64,000 nt of DNA from Nakamurella sp. PAMC28650 (GTDB lineage Bacteria; Actinomycetota; Actinomycetes; Mycobacteriales; Nakamurellaceae): contig NZ_CP060298.1 in NCBI RefSeq assembly GCF_014303395.1, forward strand, positions 4,235,001 to 4,299,000. The letters are read 5' to 3'. The translations under genes were made by a program, and so were the position numbers. A model generated the notes under the pieces. It searched no databases. It was not told the DNA's origin and saw only the letters and a program-made list of their open reading frames with translations. Of this stretch, positions 17,610 through 25,877 are shown in pieces (within the stretch, counting starts at the first letter, position 1; the number at the start of each line of letters is the position of its first letter).

Positions 17610-18158
17610 TCAGGTCTGATGCTGGGCGGTGAACACCAATTGTGTGTACTCGGCCAGGCGTCGGGTGCAGAGCTCGAGCACCCGATCGGCCTCCCCCGCG
17701 GCCTCGGCTCCGAAGACATCCCGCGCTTTGATGGTCCGGTGCCATCGCTTGAGCCGTTCCAGGCTCTGCTCCTCCTCTTCGAGTTCGGCGAAGGTCAACT
17801 TGTTGATCCGGATCTCCTTGTCGATCTCGACATCGAACTTCGCACCGTCTGCGATGAACTCCAGCCATTCGTCCTGACGCTGCGCGGTGAACAGTTCCTG
17901 CAGCCGTCGTCCGTCGTGTGCCGAACGGCCCACGGCACGGAGCACGAGGATCTCGCCGCCTCCCCTGGTCGCCAGCCCGACCGCGCGACTGATTCCGGCG
18001 GCGACCCCGGGCACCTCCGGCGCCGCCCAGGTCGCCTGCCCGAGCAGCAGAGCACCCACCCGCCGGAGTTCACGCCACACGGCGACACGGTGCCGGGTCG
18101 GCTCGGCAGGTACCCGCACGGCCAGGACCAGCCACTGCGGCTCTACCGGACGATCCAT
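17610..18158 (-). CDS. ChrB N-terminal-domain protein
   Basis: 182 residues. WLVLAVRVPAEPTRHRVAVWRELRRVGALLLGQATWAAPEVPGVAAGIS is the winged-helix-like N-terminal domain of chromate-resistance protein ChrB. After it comes QDEWLEFIADGAKFDVEIDKEIRINKLTFAELEEEEQSLERLKRW, a charged helical region also typical of the family. The ChrB C-terminal catalytic-like domain is absent, as in many actinobacterial stand-alone copies. There is no chrA transporter gene nearby, so chromate resistance is not implied. GGAG precedes the ATG. It is divergent from the small membrane protein gene at 18354. Confidence 0.75.
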   Translation of the reverse strand: MDRPVEPQWLVLAVRVPAEPTRHRVAVWRELRRVGALLLGQATWAAPEVPGVAAGISRAVGLATRGGGEILVLRAVGRSAHDGRRLQELFTAQRQDEWLEFIADGAKFDVEIDKEIRINKLTFAELEEEEQSLERLKRWHRTIKARDVFGAEAAGEADRVLELCTRRLAEYTQLVFTAQHQT

Positions 18159-18205
18159 TTCTCCACTTTAGCCAAAGTATCTGCGGTTACGGCGATTGAA
18201 GTAAT

Positions 18206-18228
18206 CAACAGTGGGGTATCAACTGTTG
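18206..18228. promoter_or_regulatory. inverted repeat, possible operator
   Basis: CAACAGT at 18206-18212 and ACTGTTG at 18222-18228 are perfect inverted halves separated by nine bases, inside the 195-base region between the divergent ChrB-like and DUF6458-like genes. A six-base-pair hairpin CCGGGG-TTTG-CCCCGG follows at 18241-18256. The repeat could bind a dimeric regulator. Confidence 0.35.
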
Positions 18229-18353
18229 CGACTGGCCGACCCGGGGTTTGCCCCGGCGTGGACGTCGGTTCCAGCCACCGGTTGCGTCATCTGACGTGAC
18301 CGCAGAATCTGCGGGTGCGGACCGCATCTGCCGTTCGAACAGGGGAGACAGAC

Positions 18354-18605
18354 ATGGGTATCGGATTGGGCGTATTCCTGATCATCGCGGGCGCAGTCCT
18401 GGCCTTCGGGGTCAAGGCGAACATCCACGACCTGGATCTCACCACCATCGGATACATCCTGATGGGGGGAGGCGTGCTCGTGATCCTGCTGAGCATGTTG
18501 ATCTTCATGCCCCGCACCCGACGGTCGCGCAGCACTGCGGTGACGACCGACTCGCTCGGCCGCCAGGCCGTCGTCGAGCGCGACGACCGCATCAGCGGCC
18601 TGTAG
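18354..18605 (+). CDS. small two-helix membrane protein (DUF6458-like)
   Basis: 83 residues from ATG 18354, with GGGGAGACAGAC upstream. MGIGLGVFLIIAGAVLAFGVKANIHDLDLTTIGYILMGGGVLVILLSMLIFM shows two membrane helices joined by a short loop with the IHDLDLTTIGYILM element that I associate with DUF6458 proteins of actinobacteria. The tail is Arg/Thr-rich and cytoplasmic. The function is unknown. It precedes another very small membrane protein. Confidence 0.78.
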   Translation: MGIGLGVFLIIAGAVLAFGVKANIHDLDLTTIGYILMGGGVLVILLSMLIFMPRTRRSRSTAVTTDSLGRQAVVERDDRISGL

Positions 18606-18704
18606 CAGACCGACGGGATCGACCTCTTCGACCCGTCGAACCCCGCGTGCGGGTCGCATCTGCGGCCCGTCCCCCGCAACACCCGTCATGAAGGGAAGAA
18701 CGAC

Positions 18705-18860
18705 ATGATCATCCTGGGCATCATCCTCCTGGTCATCGGCTTCGTCGCCAAGATCGCGATCCTCTGGACTCTCGGCATCATCGTGCTGGTCGTCGGAGCC
18801 ATCCTGGTTCTGCTCGGGGCCAGCGGGCGTGCAGTCGGTGGCCGGAAGCACTGGTACTAG
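18705..18860 (+). CDS. small hydrophobic membrane protein (DUF6131-like)
   Basis: 51 residues from ATG 18705, with AAGGGAAGAACGAC just upstream. The reading is MIILGIILLVIGFVAKIAIL, then WTLGIIVLVVGAILVLLGAS and GRAVGGRKHWY. Two hydrophobic helices and a short basic tail match the DUF6131-type miniproteins of actinobacteria. The ribosome site, third-position GC and membrane pattern make it convincing despite its size. It probably shares a transcript with the 83-residue membrane protein 100 bases upstream. Confidence 0.75.
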   Translation: MIILGIILLVIGFVAKIAILWTLGIIVLVVGAILVLLGASGRAVGGRKHWY

Positions 18861-18906
18861 CCTCAATCTTTCGTGAGACGCCCGGCCTTTCCTCGGCGCG
18901 ATAGAT

Positions 18907-20520
18907 CTGGTGTTTCGCACCGACGGGCATGTCTGCGGGTTCGTCGAAGCCCCGGTGGGTCACCTGGGTGGGTGCCGGATTCCACGTTCCGGGGGGTTTG
19001 TCTTCTTGCTGGCCGGGTGGGTTGTTGAAGGTCAGGTCGGCGCCGGCAGCTGGGTCAGCCGGTCCAGGGCGGTGGTGAACAGGTGCCGGTGGGTTGCGTG
19101 ACCGGACAGCCGCAGCCAGACTCGTCGGGATCGGCGCGCAATGGTCCCGGCCACGGAGAACAGCTGCAACCGCAGCCGTTTCGGTTCCCACCGGCGGGCG
19201 CCGGTGCCGGTCAGCGCGAGCATCTGCAGCCACGCGGTCAGCTCCGTAGCGAGCTGGACGACGGCGACCCAGATCTGATTTTGCGCGAACGCAGTCAAGG
19301 GCAGGTTCCGCAGCCCGGTGTCTTTCGCGTTGCGGATCCGGTCTTCGCAGCGGGCCCGGTGGCGGTGCCGCAACTCCAGGTCCGCGAGTTGCCCACCAAC
19401 AGTGTTGGTGACGAACGCGGTCAGCCGGTTGCCGCCTGAGTCGGTGAACCGCAGCTGCGCCCCGGGGTGCGGACGTTCGGCCCGGACGATCACCCGCATC
19501 CCTGCCGGCCACGTTGACAGGTCCAGCAGGCCGGTGAGTTCGGTGACCCACGCCCCGTCGCGGACCTTCCCATCGCCGTCGTAGGCCGGGGTCCACCCTT
19601 GGTCGGGGATCAGGTTGATCTTGTCGACGATGTCCTGCGTCAGCCCGAACCCCACCGAATACGACAGGCCCTGCCCGGCCAGCCACTTCAGGTATTCGTG
19701 GGTGCCGCCGCCGCTGTCGGCGCGGACCAGCACCCTGCGCCCGATCCGGCCACCGCGGCGGTTGAAGGGCAACTGCCGCAACGCATCCTTGGTGACCGCG
19801 ATGTGGTCGGCGGCGGTGTTGGATCCGGCCCTTCCGGGGCGCAGCATCATCGACAGTGGCTCACCGGTGCCGTCGGGGCCGTGGTCCACCCACGACCCGA
19901 GCGGGTGGAACCCGAAGCCCTTCTTGTAGGTCGGCGCCGCCAGTTCCTTCTCCGAGTGGGAGGTGATCAAGGTGGCGTCCAGGTCGATGATCAACGGCCG
20001 GTCCCGGGATATCTCGAAGTCGGGGGCGTCCTTCCCGGCCATCTTCCACACCCGCTGTCTGACAGTTGCTCTGGCCTGGTTGATCGCCGCCAAAGCGGCC
20101 TGCGGGGTCGCGGCCAACGCGTCGATCAGCCGGGACACGGTCGGGTCGGAGGCGACCCGCCCGAACACCGCCGGCTCAGACCGCAACGCCGAGATGTCGG
20201 CCAGGCAGTCCCCGCCGATGGCGACGCTGATCGCCAGGTCCAGCAGGATCTTCCCCGGATCCAGCACCGCCCACTGCTTGCGCCACGGCGCCAACGCCGC
20301 AGACAAAGCCCGGTCCAACCCGACCTTCCCGGCGGTGGTGACCAGCAGCACAGCACCCGCATGGGACACCACCCGCTTCGCGGTCGTGTCCACTGTCAAC
20401 GGCGGATAGAAACCAGTACGCTTCGACATTAGAAAGGTGCTCCTGTTTGCTGACGATATGGACCTTAGAGACCCTCATTATCGCAGGTGAGAGCACCTTT
20501 CCCTCACTTTGAAACACCAA
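18907..20520 (-). mobile_element. IS1380-family insertion sequence
   Basis: About 1.6 kb bounded by short inverted ends: CTGGTGTTTCG at 18907 and the opposite-strand match CTTTGAAACACCA around 20510-20518 (shared core TGGTGTTTC). No flanking duplication is obvious. To the right is a kinase gene lacking its N-lobe; to the left is the stop of an unrelated small gene. This pattern fits a deletion next to the element after insertion. Confidence 0.8.
19032..20429 (-). CDS. IS1380-family transposase
   Basis: 465 residues. The protein has the DDE pattern of IS1380 enzymes: RPLIIDLDATLITSHSEKE (first Asp region), RRVLVRADSGGGTHEYLKWLA (second Asp, the RADSG motif) and HRHRARCEDRIRNAKDTGLRNLP (the late Glu, in the characteristic ExxIRxxK-D-xG stretch). 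AILLV-type N-terminal HTH sequence and a basic C-terminus are also present. The gene is full length and uninterrupted, so the element could be active. Only an IS-internal role is expected. Confidence 0.93.
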   Translation of the reverse strand: MSKRTGFYPPLTVDTTAKRVVSHAGAVLLVTTAGKVGLDRALSAALAPWRKQWAVLDPGKILLDLAISVAIGGDCLADISALRSEPAVFGRVASDPTVSRLIDALAATPQAALAAINQARATVRQRVWKMAGKDAPDFEISRDRPLIIDLDATLITSHSEKELAAPTYKKGFGFHPLGSWVDHGPDGTGEPLSMMLRPGRAGSNTAADHIAVTKDALRQLPFNRRGGRIGRRVLVRADSGGGTHEYLKWLAGQGLSYSVGFGLTQDIVDKINLIPDQGWTPAYDGDGKVRDGAWVTELTGLLDLSTWPAGMRVIVRAERPHPGAQLRFTDSGGNRLTAFVTNTVGGQLADLELRHRHRARCEDRIRNAKDTGLRNLPLTAFAQNQIWVAVVQLATELTAWLQMLALTGTGARRWEPKRLRLQLFSVAGTIARRSRRVWLRLSGHATHRHLFTTALDRLTQLPAPT

Positions 20521-21319
20521 ATCCAGTATCTGCGTGAAAGCGCGAGGCTAGCCATCACCCTGGCGTCGGTGTTGGACACCGTGCACCGGCAGGGAATGGT
20601 TCATCGGGATGTCAAGCCCGCCAACGTCCTCCTGTCCGCTTCGGGCCAGATCAAGCTGGGCGATTTCGGGTTGGCCAGGATTCTGACCGCCGAGGACCGG
20701 CTCACCACCGGCGCGGAAGTGATGGGGACCGCCGCCTACTTCAGCCCGGAGCAGGCTCGAGCCGGCGACGTCGGTCCCCCGGCGGACATCTACTCGCTCG
20801 GACTCGTCCTGCTGGAGTGCCTGACCGGGCGGAAGGAATTCCCAGGGCACGCCGTCGCCGCTGCGGTCGCCCGACTCCTGCGGGACCCTGTCATCCCGGC
20901 GGACCTCCCCGCCCCCTGGAAGAGCCTGCTCACGGCGATGACCTCCGGTGACCCGGCCGTCCGGCCCACTGCCTCCCAGGTACGGGCCGCCCTCGTCGGA
21001 GACGGGACTCCGACGGGTCCGGACGCGACAGCGCCCGCCTCTGCCGCGCGGCGCGACGGCGAGGAGGCGACCGGGCCGACCACTGCCTGGTCGAGCCCGG
21101 TGACTCCCTTCCTGACCCGACCACCCGACGACCTGCGTCCCTCCGGCCGAAGGCACCGCCGGGCGATCATCGCGAGCGTCCTGACGATCGCCGCTCTGGC
21201 CGCAGCACTCTGGACGGTGCTGCCCGCCGACAACGACGCGCCGAACGCACACCCCACCACCACAGCGCACCCCACCATCGGGACAGGTCTGGCCACGTCG
21301 GCCCGCACCGCACCGCCGC

Positions 21320-22350
21320 ACTGGGTAGCTGCTTGAGTAAAGTTCAGAACGGGACGTCCACTGCTGCAACAGGATTGCGCAGTTCAGCGAGCGGGTGTGG
21401 GTCTGTGTTCACGGCCTGCTGCAACAGTCGGTAGAACAAAAGCCCGCGACTCTTCGAGGTGCGTCGGTTGAACCGGAATGTGTATTCGTCCAGGTAGTAG
21501 GCCAGGTGCTCCTGGGAGACCGCGTAATGCAGGGTGCCGGTCAGCCAGCGTTTGAGCAGCGAGGCGACCATGTGGACGCCGGGGAGGTTGATGTGGGCGG
21601 GCTCGGCGCTGTCGGTCCCGACGAACGCGACGTGCTCGTAGCCGGCCGCGGTCAGCTTCTTCAGGTAGTTGGCGCCATCGGTTCTGACCGTTGATCCTTT
21701 GGCGATGACGCGGTCGGCGAAGCCGAGCATGCTGACCGATCGGGCTGTCTCGGCCAGCTCGATGCGGACCCTGCCCAGCTTGCGGCCGGGGATCGATTCC
21801 ACTGCGATCATCGCCGCGGTGTGGTCCTTCACGCCGCCTGCGCGGCCGCGAGACTCGTTGCCGATGAACACTTCATCTAACTCCACCACACCGGAGAGCA
21901 ACTCCCGCTCGGGGCGGACCATCGCCCGGCGTAGCTTCTGCAGCCACGCCCACGCTGTTTCGTAGGATCCGAAACCCAGCACCCGCTGCAGACCTTGCGC
22001 GGACATCCCGTTCTTCTGCGAGGTGATGAACCAGATCGCCGCGAACCACGTCGACAGCGGCGTCCGGAGCCGGTGGAAGATCGTGCCGGCGGTCACCGAC
22101 GTCTGCCGGCCACACCTGGTGCACATCCATTTCGCCTTCGCCGTACGCCAACCGCCGGGCGCCCCGCACACCGGACACACAAACCCCTGGGGCCACCGCA
22201 GACGCTCCAGATACGCCAGACACGACGAGTCATCCGGGAACCACTCCAGCAACTCCTGAAAGGTCCGGGGGTAATCGACACCACCGACCGGGTAGGCACA
22301 CACTGGCTCTGACATGGCCAAATACAACTTGACTCAAGCAGCTACCCAGT
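21320..22350 (-). mobile_element. IS1595-family insertion sequence with exact 8-bp target duplication
   Basis: 1,031 bases. The 25-base ends at 21320-21344 and 22326-22350 are inverted copies with one mismatch (they start ACTGGGTAGCTGC). The 8-base sequence ACCGCCGC flanks both sides (21312-21319 and 22351-22358), the duplication size typical of IS1595. The clean duplication shows simple transposition with no later rearrangement at these ends. Confidence 0.95.
21344..22315 (-). CDS. IS1595-family transposase (ISXO2-like)
   Basis: About 323 residues from ATG 22315. An N-terminal zinc ribbon is visible (FVCPVCGAPGGW, then WMCTRCGRQTSVTAGTIF). The catalytic domain follows with GVVELDEVFIGNESRGRAGG (first Asp), TVRTDGANYLKKL (second Asp) and LPGVHMVASLLKRWLTGTLHYAVSQEHLAYYLDEYTFRFNRR, the ISXO2 core ending with the conserved Tyr/Asp-Glu and FxFNRR motif. 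The last codons lie in the left inverted repeat. The gene is full length and plausibly functional. Confidence 0.93.
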   Translation of the reverse strand: MSEPVCAYPVGGVDYPRTFQELLEWFPDDSSCLAYLERLRWPQGFVCPVCGAPGGWRTAKAKWMCTRCGRQTSVTAGTIFHRLRTPLSTWFAAIWFITSQKNGMSAQGLQRVLGFGSYETAWAWLQKLRRAMVRPERELLSGVVELDEVFIGNESRGRAGGVKDHTAAMIAVESIPGRKLGRVRIELAETARSVSMLGFADRVIAKGSTVRTDGANYLKKLTAAGYEHVAFVGTDSAEPAHINLPGVHMVASLLKRWLTGTLHYAVSQEHLAYYLDEYTFRFNRRTSKSRGLLFYRLLQQAVNTDPHPLAELRNPVAAVDVPF

Positions 22351-22757
22351 ACCGCCGCGCACCGCAAGTTCTGGTGCGGCGACCCCGAAACATGTTTCCG
22401 CCAGGAGTATCTCGCCGAGCATCGGTCCGTCGTCCACCGGAGTGCTCGAGGCGCGCCCCACCACCCCGGCGCGGGTCGTCGCCGTCACCACTTCCAGGAC
22501 TGCGCCGCCATCCCCCTCCCGGACCCGCGGCTCCTCCGGCGCCGTTCGACTCCCCCTTGCACCGAGCAGTTCGACGGCGTCGACGCCGACCGGAAACCAG
22601 GGCAACGGCGCCCAAGGCAACGGCAACGGGAACGGCAACGGCGGACCGGGAAACGGCCACGGACACAAGAAGCCGAAGAAGTAACCCCCACCGGCCACCC
22701 ACACCCGCATTGACACCCCCACACCCACGGGACGAACCCAGAAAGAACAGCGCGGGA

Positions 22758-24722
22758 TCAGGATCGAGCCCGGAGGGGGTAGACCGTCCATCCACCCACG
22801 GTGGCGGCGAGGAAATGGGAGGCGACCCAGGCGGAGATCCGGCCCTCGGCCAGAGCAGTTCCGGCCGCCCGGTCCGCGGCGGTCGAGGGAACGGCGATGT
22901 AGTAGCCGATCCGGCCGGCGGCGACATCGGCCCGGAACTGGTCCAGCGTCGGTGATGGATCGGTCCAGGTGTATCCCCCGATGGCCATCACCGCCTTGGC
23001 GTGGAGCACCAACTCCAGCGAGGCAGCCCGGCTGGAACCGTTGATCGCGGCCGCCCAGGTCGTGTGCGAGGAATCGACCAGACCGACGAGTGCGGCCGAG
23101 GTCTCCGGCCCGTCCGGCGGCAGCGTGCCGGTCGGCGGGTTGGCCCCGTTGGAGCCCGGCCCGGCCCGGAACTGGCTGGCCGGGCCCGCTTTCGGGCTGA
23201 CTCCCGAGCTGGGGGTGGCCACCGTCGCGACGGTGAAGGCCCCCATCGCCAACGATGCGGCCAGCACCCCGATCGACAGGGCGGCACCGGCCAGACGCCT
23301 CGACGTCGGAGCGGCAAGGGCGAACCACAGAGCACCACCCAAGGAGCCGGCCGACGCCGACCACCGCAGCAGCGGAAGCCAGCCCGGTACCGTGCGGTCG
23401 AGCAGGAAGGATCCCCACAGCCCGGTCCCGGCGATCATGACGGCCAGCACACACCGTGGTCCGCCCTGACCGCGATCGCGCCACAGTCGGGTGCCGACCA
23501 CCGCAATGGTGGCCGCGGCGGGTGGAACCATGATCAACGAATAATACGAATGGCTGATCCCTTTCATGTAGGAAAGAACCAGACCCGTACAGATCAGCCA
23601 ACCACCCCACATCATCATGGCGGCCCTGGTTCGGTCGGTCCGGGGCGCCTTTCTGGTGAACCAGATACCCGCACCGACCGCGACCAGTGCGGCCGGCAAG
23701 AGCCACGCGATCTCCGGCCCGAATGCGGGACCGAACATTCGGCCAGGACCGGCCTGGTCCGAAGCGCTACCGTAGGTCGCGGGGATATTGGCGTCTCCGC
23801 CGAACAAGCGGCCGAGACCGTTGTAGACGACGGCCAACTGCCAGAGCGAATTGTCCGAACTACCGCCGATGTAGGGCCGGGATCCCGCCGGCCACCAGGC
23901 CACCAGCGCGAGGTACCACCCGGCCGAGACCATCAGGGATGCGCCGGCCGTCAACAGGTGGAGAGTTCGGCGCCACCACGGAATCGGTGCGGCGACCGCG
24001 TACACCAGGACCATTCCGGGCAGCACGAACAGGCCCTGACCCATCTTGGTCAGGAACGCCACGCCCACCAGCGCGCCCGCCAGGACCATCCACCAGATCG
24101 CACCACGGTCGGGCGCGTCGATGGCGCGGACCACGGCGTACGCCGCCGCCGTCACCAGCAGCACCAGGAGTGCATCGGGGTTGTCGAACCGGAACATCAG
24201 CGCAGCAACGGGTGTCAGTACCACCAACACACCGGCGGCGACACCGGCGGCCGGCCCGGCCCACCGACGGACACCGGCGTAGGTGAGCCCGACGGTGCCG
24301 ACCCCGGCCAGTACCTGCGGCAGCAACAACGCGAAGGAGGAAAATCCGAGCATTCGGCACGACAGCACCATGACCCAGAGCGAAGCCGGTGGCTTGTCCA
24401 CCGTGATCGAGTTGGCCGAATCCAGCGATCCGAACAGCCAGGCCTTCACCGAGAGCGTCCCGGCCTTCACGGCTGCGGCGTAGTAGGAATTGGCATACCC
24501 GTTGCGGGTCAACCCGAACAGGTAGAAGGCAGCCGTCAGCAGGAGCAACGCCAGAAGGGCCGGTCTCACCCAGCCCGGATCCGTCTGTGCGCCCCTGAGC
24601 AATCGCAGTGCGGGTGGACCTTTCCGAATTCCGGCTGCGACCGGCGCGGTCCGGTCGGCGGCGGCTGCATCGGCACCCACCGATTCAGCCACTGCAGGGT
24701 CCGTCGACAACCTTGCTCTCAT
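22758..24722 (-). CDS. ArnT/PMT-like membrane glycosyltransferase
   Basis: 654 residues with about 11-12 membrane helices. The first periplasmic loop has GYANSYYAAAVKAGTLSVKAWLFGSLDSANSITVDKPPASLW, the D-K-P-P motif with upstream acidic residues found in GT39/GT83 enzymes that use polyprenyl-phosphate sugars (mannosyltransferases of the YkcB type). FRFDNPDALLVLLVTAAAYAVVRAID and LTKMGQGLFVLPGMVLVYAV follow the family pattern. The C-terminal 150 residues form an exported domain (ELVLHAKAVMAIGGYTWTDPSPTLDQFRADVAAGRIGYYIAV). A role in protein O-mannosylation or wall glycan decoration is inferred. The gene lies divergent from the exported Ala/Pro-rich protein operon. Confidence 0.85.
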   Translation of the reverse strand: MRARLSTDPAVAESVGADAAAADRTAPVAAGIRKGPPALRLLRGAQTDPGWVRPALLALLLLTAAFYLFGLTRNGYANSYYAAAVKAGTLSVKAWLFGSLDSANSITVDKPPASLWVMVLSCRMLGFSSFALLLPQVLAGVGTVGLTYAGVRRWAGPAAGVAAGVLVVLTPVAALMFRFDNPDALLVLLVTAAAYAVVRAIDAPDRGAIWWMVLAGALVGVAFLTKMGQGLFVLPGMVLVYAVAAPIPWWRRTLHLLTAGASLMVSAGWYLALVAWWPAGSRPYIGGSSDNSLWQLAVVYNGLGRLFGGDANIPATYGSASDQAGPGRMFGPAFGPEIAWLLPAALVAVGAGIWFTRKAPRTDRTRAAMMMWGGWLICTGLVLSYMKGISHSYYSLIMVPPAAATIAVVGTRLWRDRGQGGPRCVLAVMIAGTGLWGSFLLDRTVPGWLPLLRWSASAGSLGGALWFALAAPTSRRLAGAALSIGVLAASLAMGAFTVATVATPSSGVSPKAGPASQFRAGPGSNGANPPTGTLPPDGPETSAALVGLVDSSHTTWAAAINGSSRAASLELVLHAKAVMAIGGYTWTDPSPTLDQFRADVAAGRIGYYIAVPSTAADRAAGTALAEGRISAWVASHFLAATVGGWTVYPLRARS

Positions 24723-25166
24723 CGGGTCGCGCCTCCTGACATGTCATCCGGTAGACCCCCGGCCCGGCACGTGGGATCTTGCACCGGCCGCCACCGAAAG
24801 TGATCGCCGCTCGACGAAAGGTCGGCTGCCACGGAGAAATCTCTGAGATGAGCGTTTCGGTCCGACGACCCGGATATCGGAAAACCAATGCAGAGAATAC
24901 ATCTCGGAGACCTGGGCGGGGTCTGCCTACCCAGGTGCCTGAGCCCAGCATACGTCTGTTGCAACGTGCCGCCGATCAAATCTCTGTCCCCCAGGGCAAT
25001 GCATCCGGCGCTCCGTCATGGCAGAACCATCACGGCACCGGCCGTGCCCAGAACTCACCGAAAATACCCCCGGCCAGTTCTTACCTCAGCTTCAGGTTCA
25101 GCCAGGACGGATTTTGCCTTCCGCCTGTTCACTGAGAGGACGTTGGCCGATGAAAGGAAATTCTCG
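24723..25166. promoter_or_regulatory. divergent intergenic region / leader of the electron-transfer operon
   Basis: About 444 bases without a convincing gene between the leftward membrane glycosyltransferase and the rightward operon. It holds a stem CCTGGG (near 24909) with CCCAGG (near 24930), and a moderately A-rich stretch (ATATCGGAAAACCAATGCAGAGAATAC split around 24873-24900) that could hold a promoter. The frame of the downstream protein is open back to 24888 but lacks family features and a ribosome site there. Confidence 0.35.
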
Positions 25167-25877
25167 ATGCGAAGAACCCGAATCACTGCGGCGACTCTGG
25201 CCGTCACCTCAGCCCTGACCGCCGGTGCGTGGACCCTGAGCACGGCAGCCGTCCCGTCCCCACCTGATGCTTCCATGGTCCCGGTGGTGGCCACCGCGCC
25301 GCTGACCCCCACCCTGGCACGCACCAGTGCCGATCCGATGGCCCTGCGGATCCAGAAGATGGAGACCCGTCTGCAGGCCCTGATCGTCGAACGTGATGCC
25401 GCCGCCCGTGCGGCCGGTCGTGCCGCCCGGGTGGCGGCGGCCGCCATCGCGGCCGAAACACCGCCGCCTGTCATCCCGGCTCCGCCGGCTGCGGCCCAGC
25501 CGTCGACATCCCTCCCGCCGGCGACCCCGGCAGCTCCCAGCGTTGCTCCGGTGGCCCCGGTCGCCCCGCCGGCCCCGAGCATCGCGCAGGTGGCTGCGAC
25601 AGCCCCCAGCGTTGTCCAGGTGGCGGCCCCGGCACCCGCCACCACCTACGTGCCCGCGGTGGTCCCTGCGGTGGCCGCGCCGGCCGCGCCCGCGCCGGTC
25701 GCGACGCCTGCCCCCCAGCCGGCCCGCTACACCCCGGCTCCCGTGGTCAAGGCCCCACCGGCCACCCACACCTCGACGGGGGCTTCCGGTTCGTCGTCCC
25801 ACCCGACGGCAGGCCAGGACACCTCGAGCGACGACCAGCAGAAGGCCAAGCAAGGAGGGGACAAGCAGGATGACTGA
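25167..25877 (+). CDS. exported Ala/Pro-rich protein with C-terminal HTxTGASG motif
   Basis: 236 residues from ATG 25167 (AAAGGA ten bases upstream). RRTRITAATLAVTSALTAGAW is a signal peptide or anchor. Residues about 55-85 (ALRIQKMETRLQALIVERDA, then AARAAGRAARVAAAAIAAET) form a heptad-like helix. The rest is a Pro/Ala/Val linker of low complexity. Near residue 195 comes ATHTSTGASG, then a Ser/Asp/Lys-rich hydrophilic tail. TGAS matches the core [ST]GA[ST] of ApbE flavinylation sites, and an apbE gene follows two genes downstream, but the usual upstream Asp and FMN-binding domain are absent. I do not recognise a named family. Confidence 0.72.
   Translation: MRRTRITAATLAVTSALTAGAWTLSTAAVPSPPDASMVPVVATAPLTPTLARTSADPMALRIQKMETRLQALIVERDAAARAAGRAARVAAAAIAAETPPPVIPAPPAAAQPSTSLPPATPAAPSVAPVAPVAPPAPSIAQVAATAPSVVQVAAPAPATTYVPAVVPAVAAPAAPAPVATPAPQPARYTPAPVVKAPPATHTSTGASGSSSHPTAGQDTSSDDQQKAKQGGDKQDD

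Larger units (their letters stand above)
20518..22684 (+). pseudogene. receptor-type Ser/Thr protein kinase, N-lobe lost and tail split by an IS1595 element
   Basis: The fragment begins inside helix E (LASVLDTVHRQGMVHRDVKPANVLL) right after the IS1380 end. It keeps the catalytic loop HRDVKPAN, the DFG-type LGDFGLAR and the YFSPEQA/ADIYSLGLVLLE parts of the C-lobe, then a membrane helix (RAIIASVLTIAALAAALWTVL) and an extracellular tail. The Gly-rich loop and the VAIK lysine are missing. At 21320 a second IS enters the tail. Removing it and one copy of the 8-base duplication restores the frame, which continues TASSGAATPKHVSARS, through an Asn/Gly-rich GNQGNGAQGNGNGNGNGG, to KKPKK at 22684. The protein cannot be an active kinase. 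Confidence 0.87.

Noticed and set aside
24723-25166. Cyclic di-AMP (ydaO) riboswitch upstream of an exported protein gene
   Set aside because: Such riboswitches often precede wall-protein genes in actinobacteria, but I could not find the conserved core sequence.
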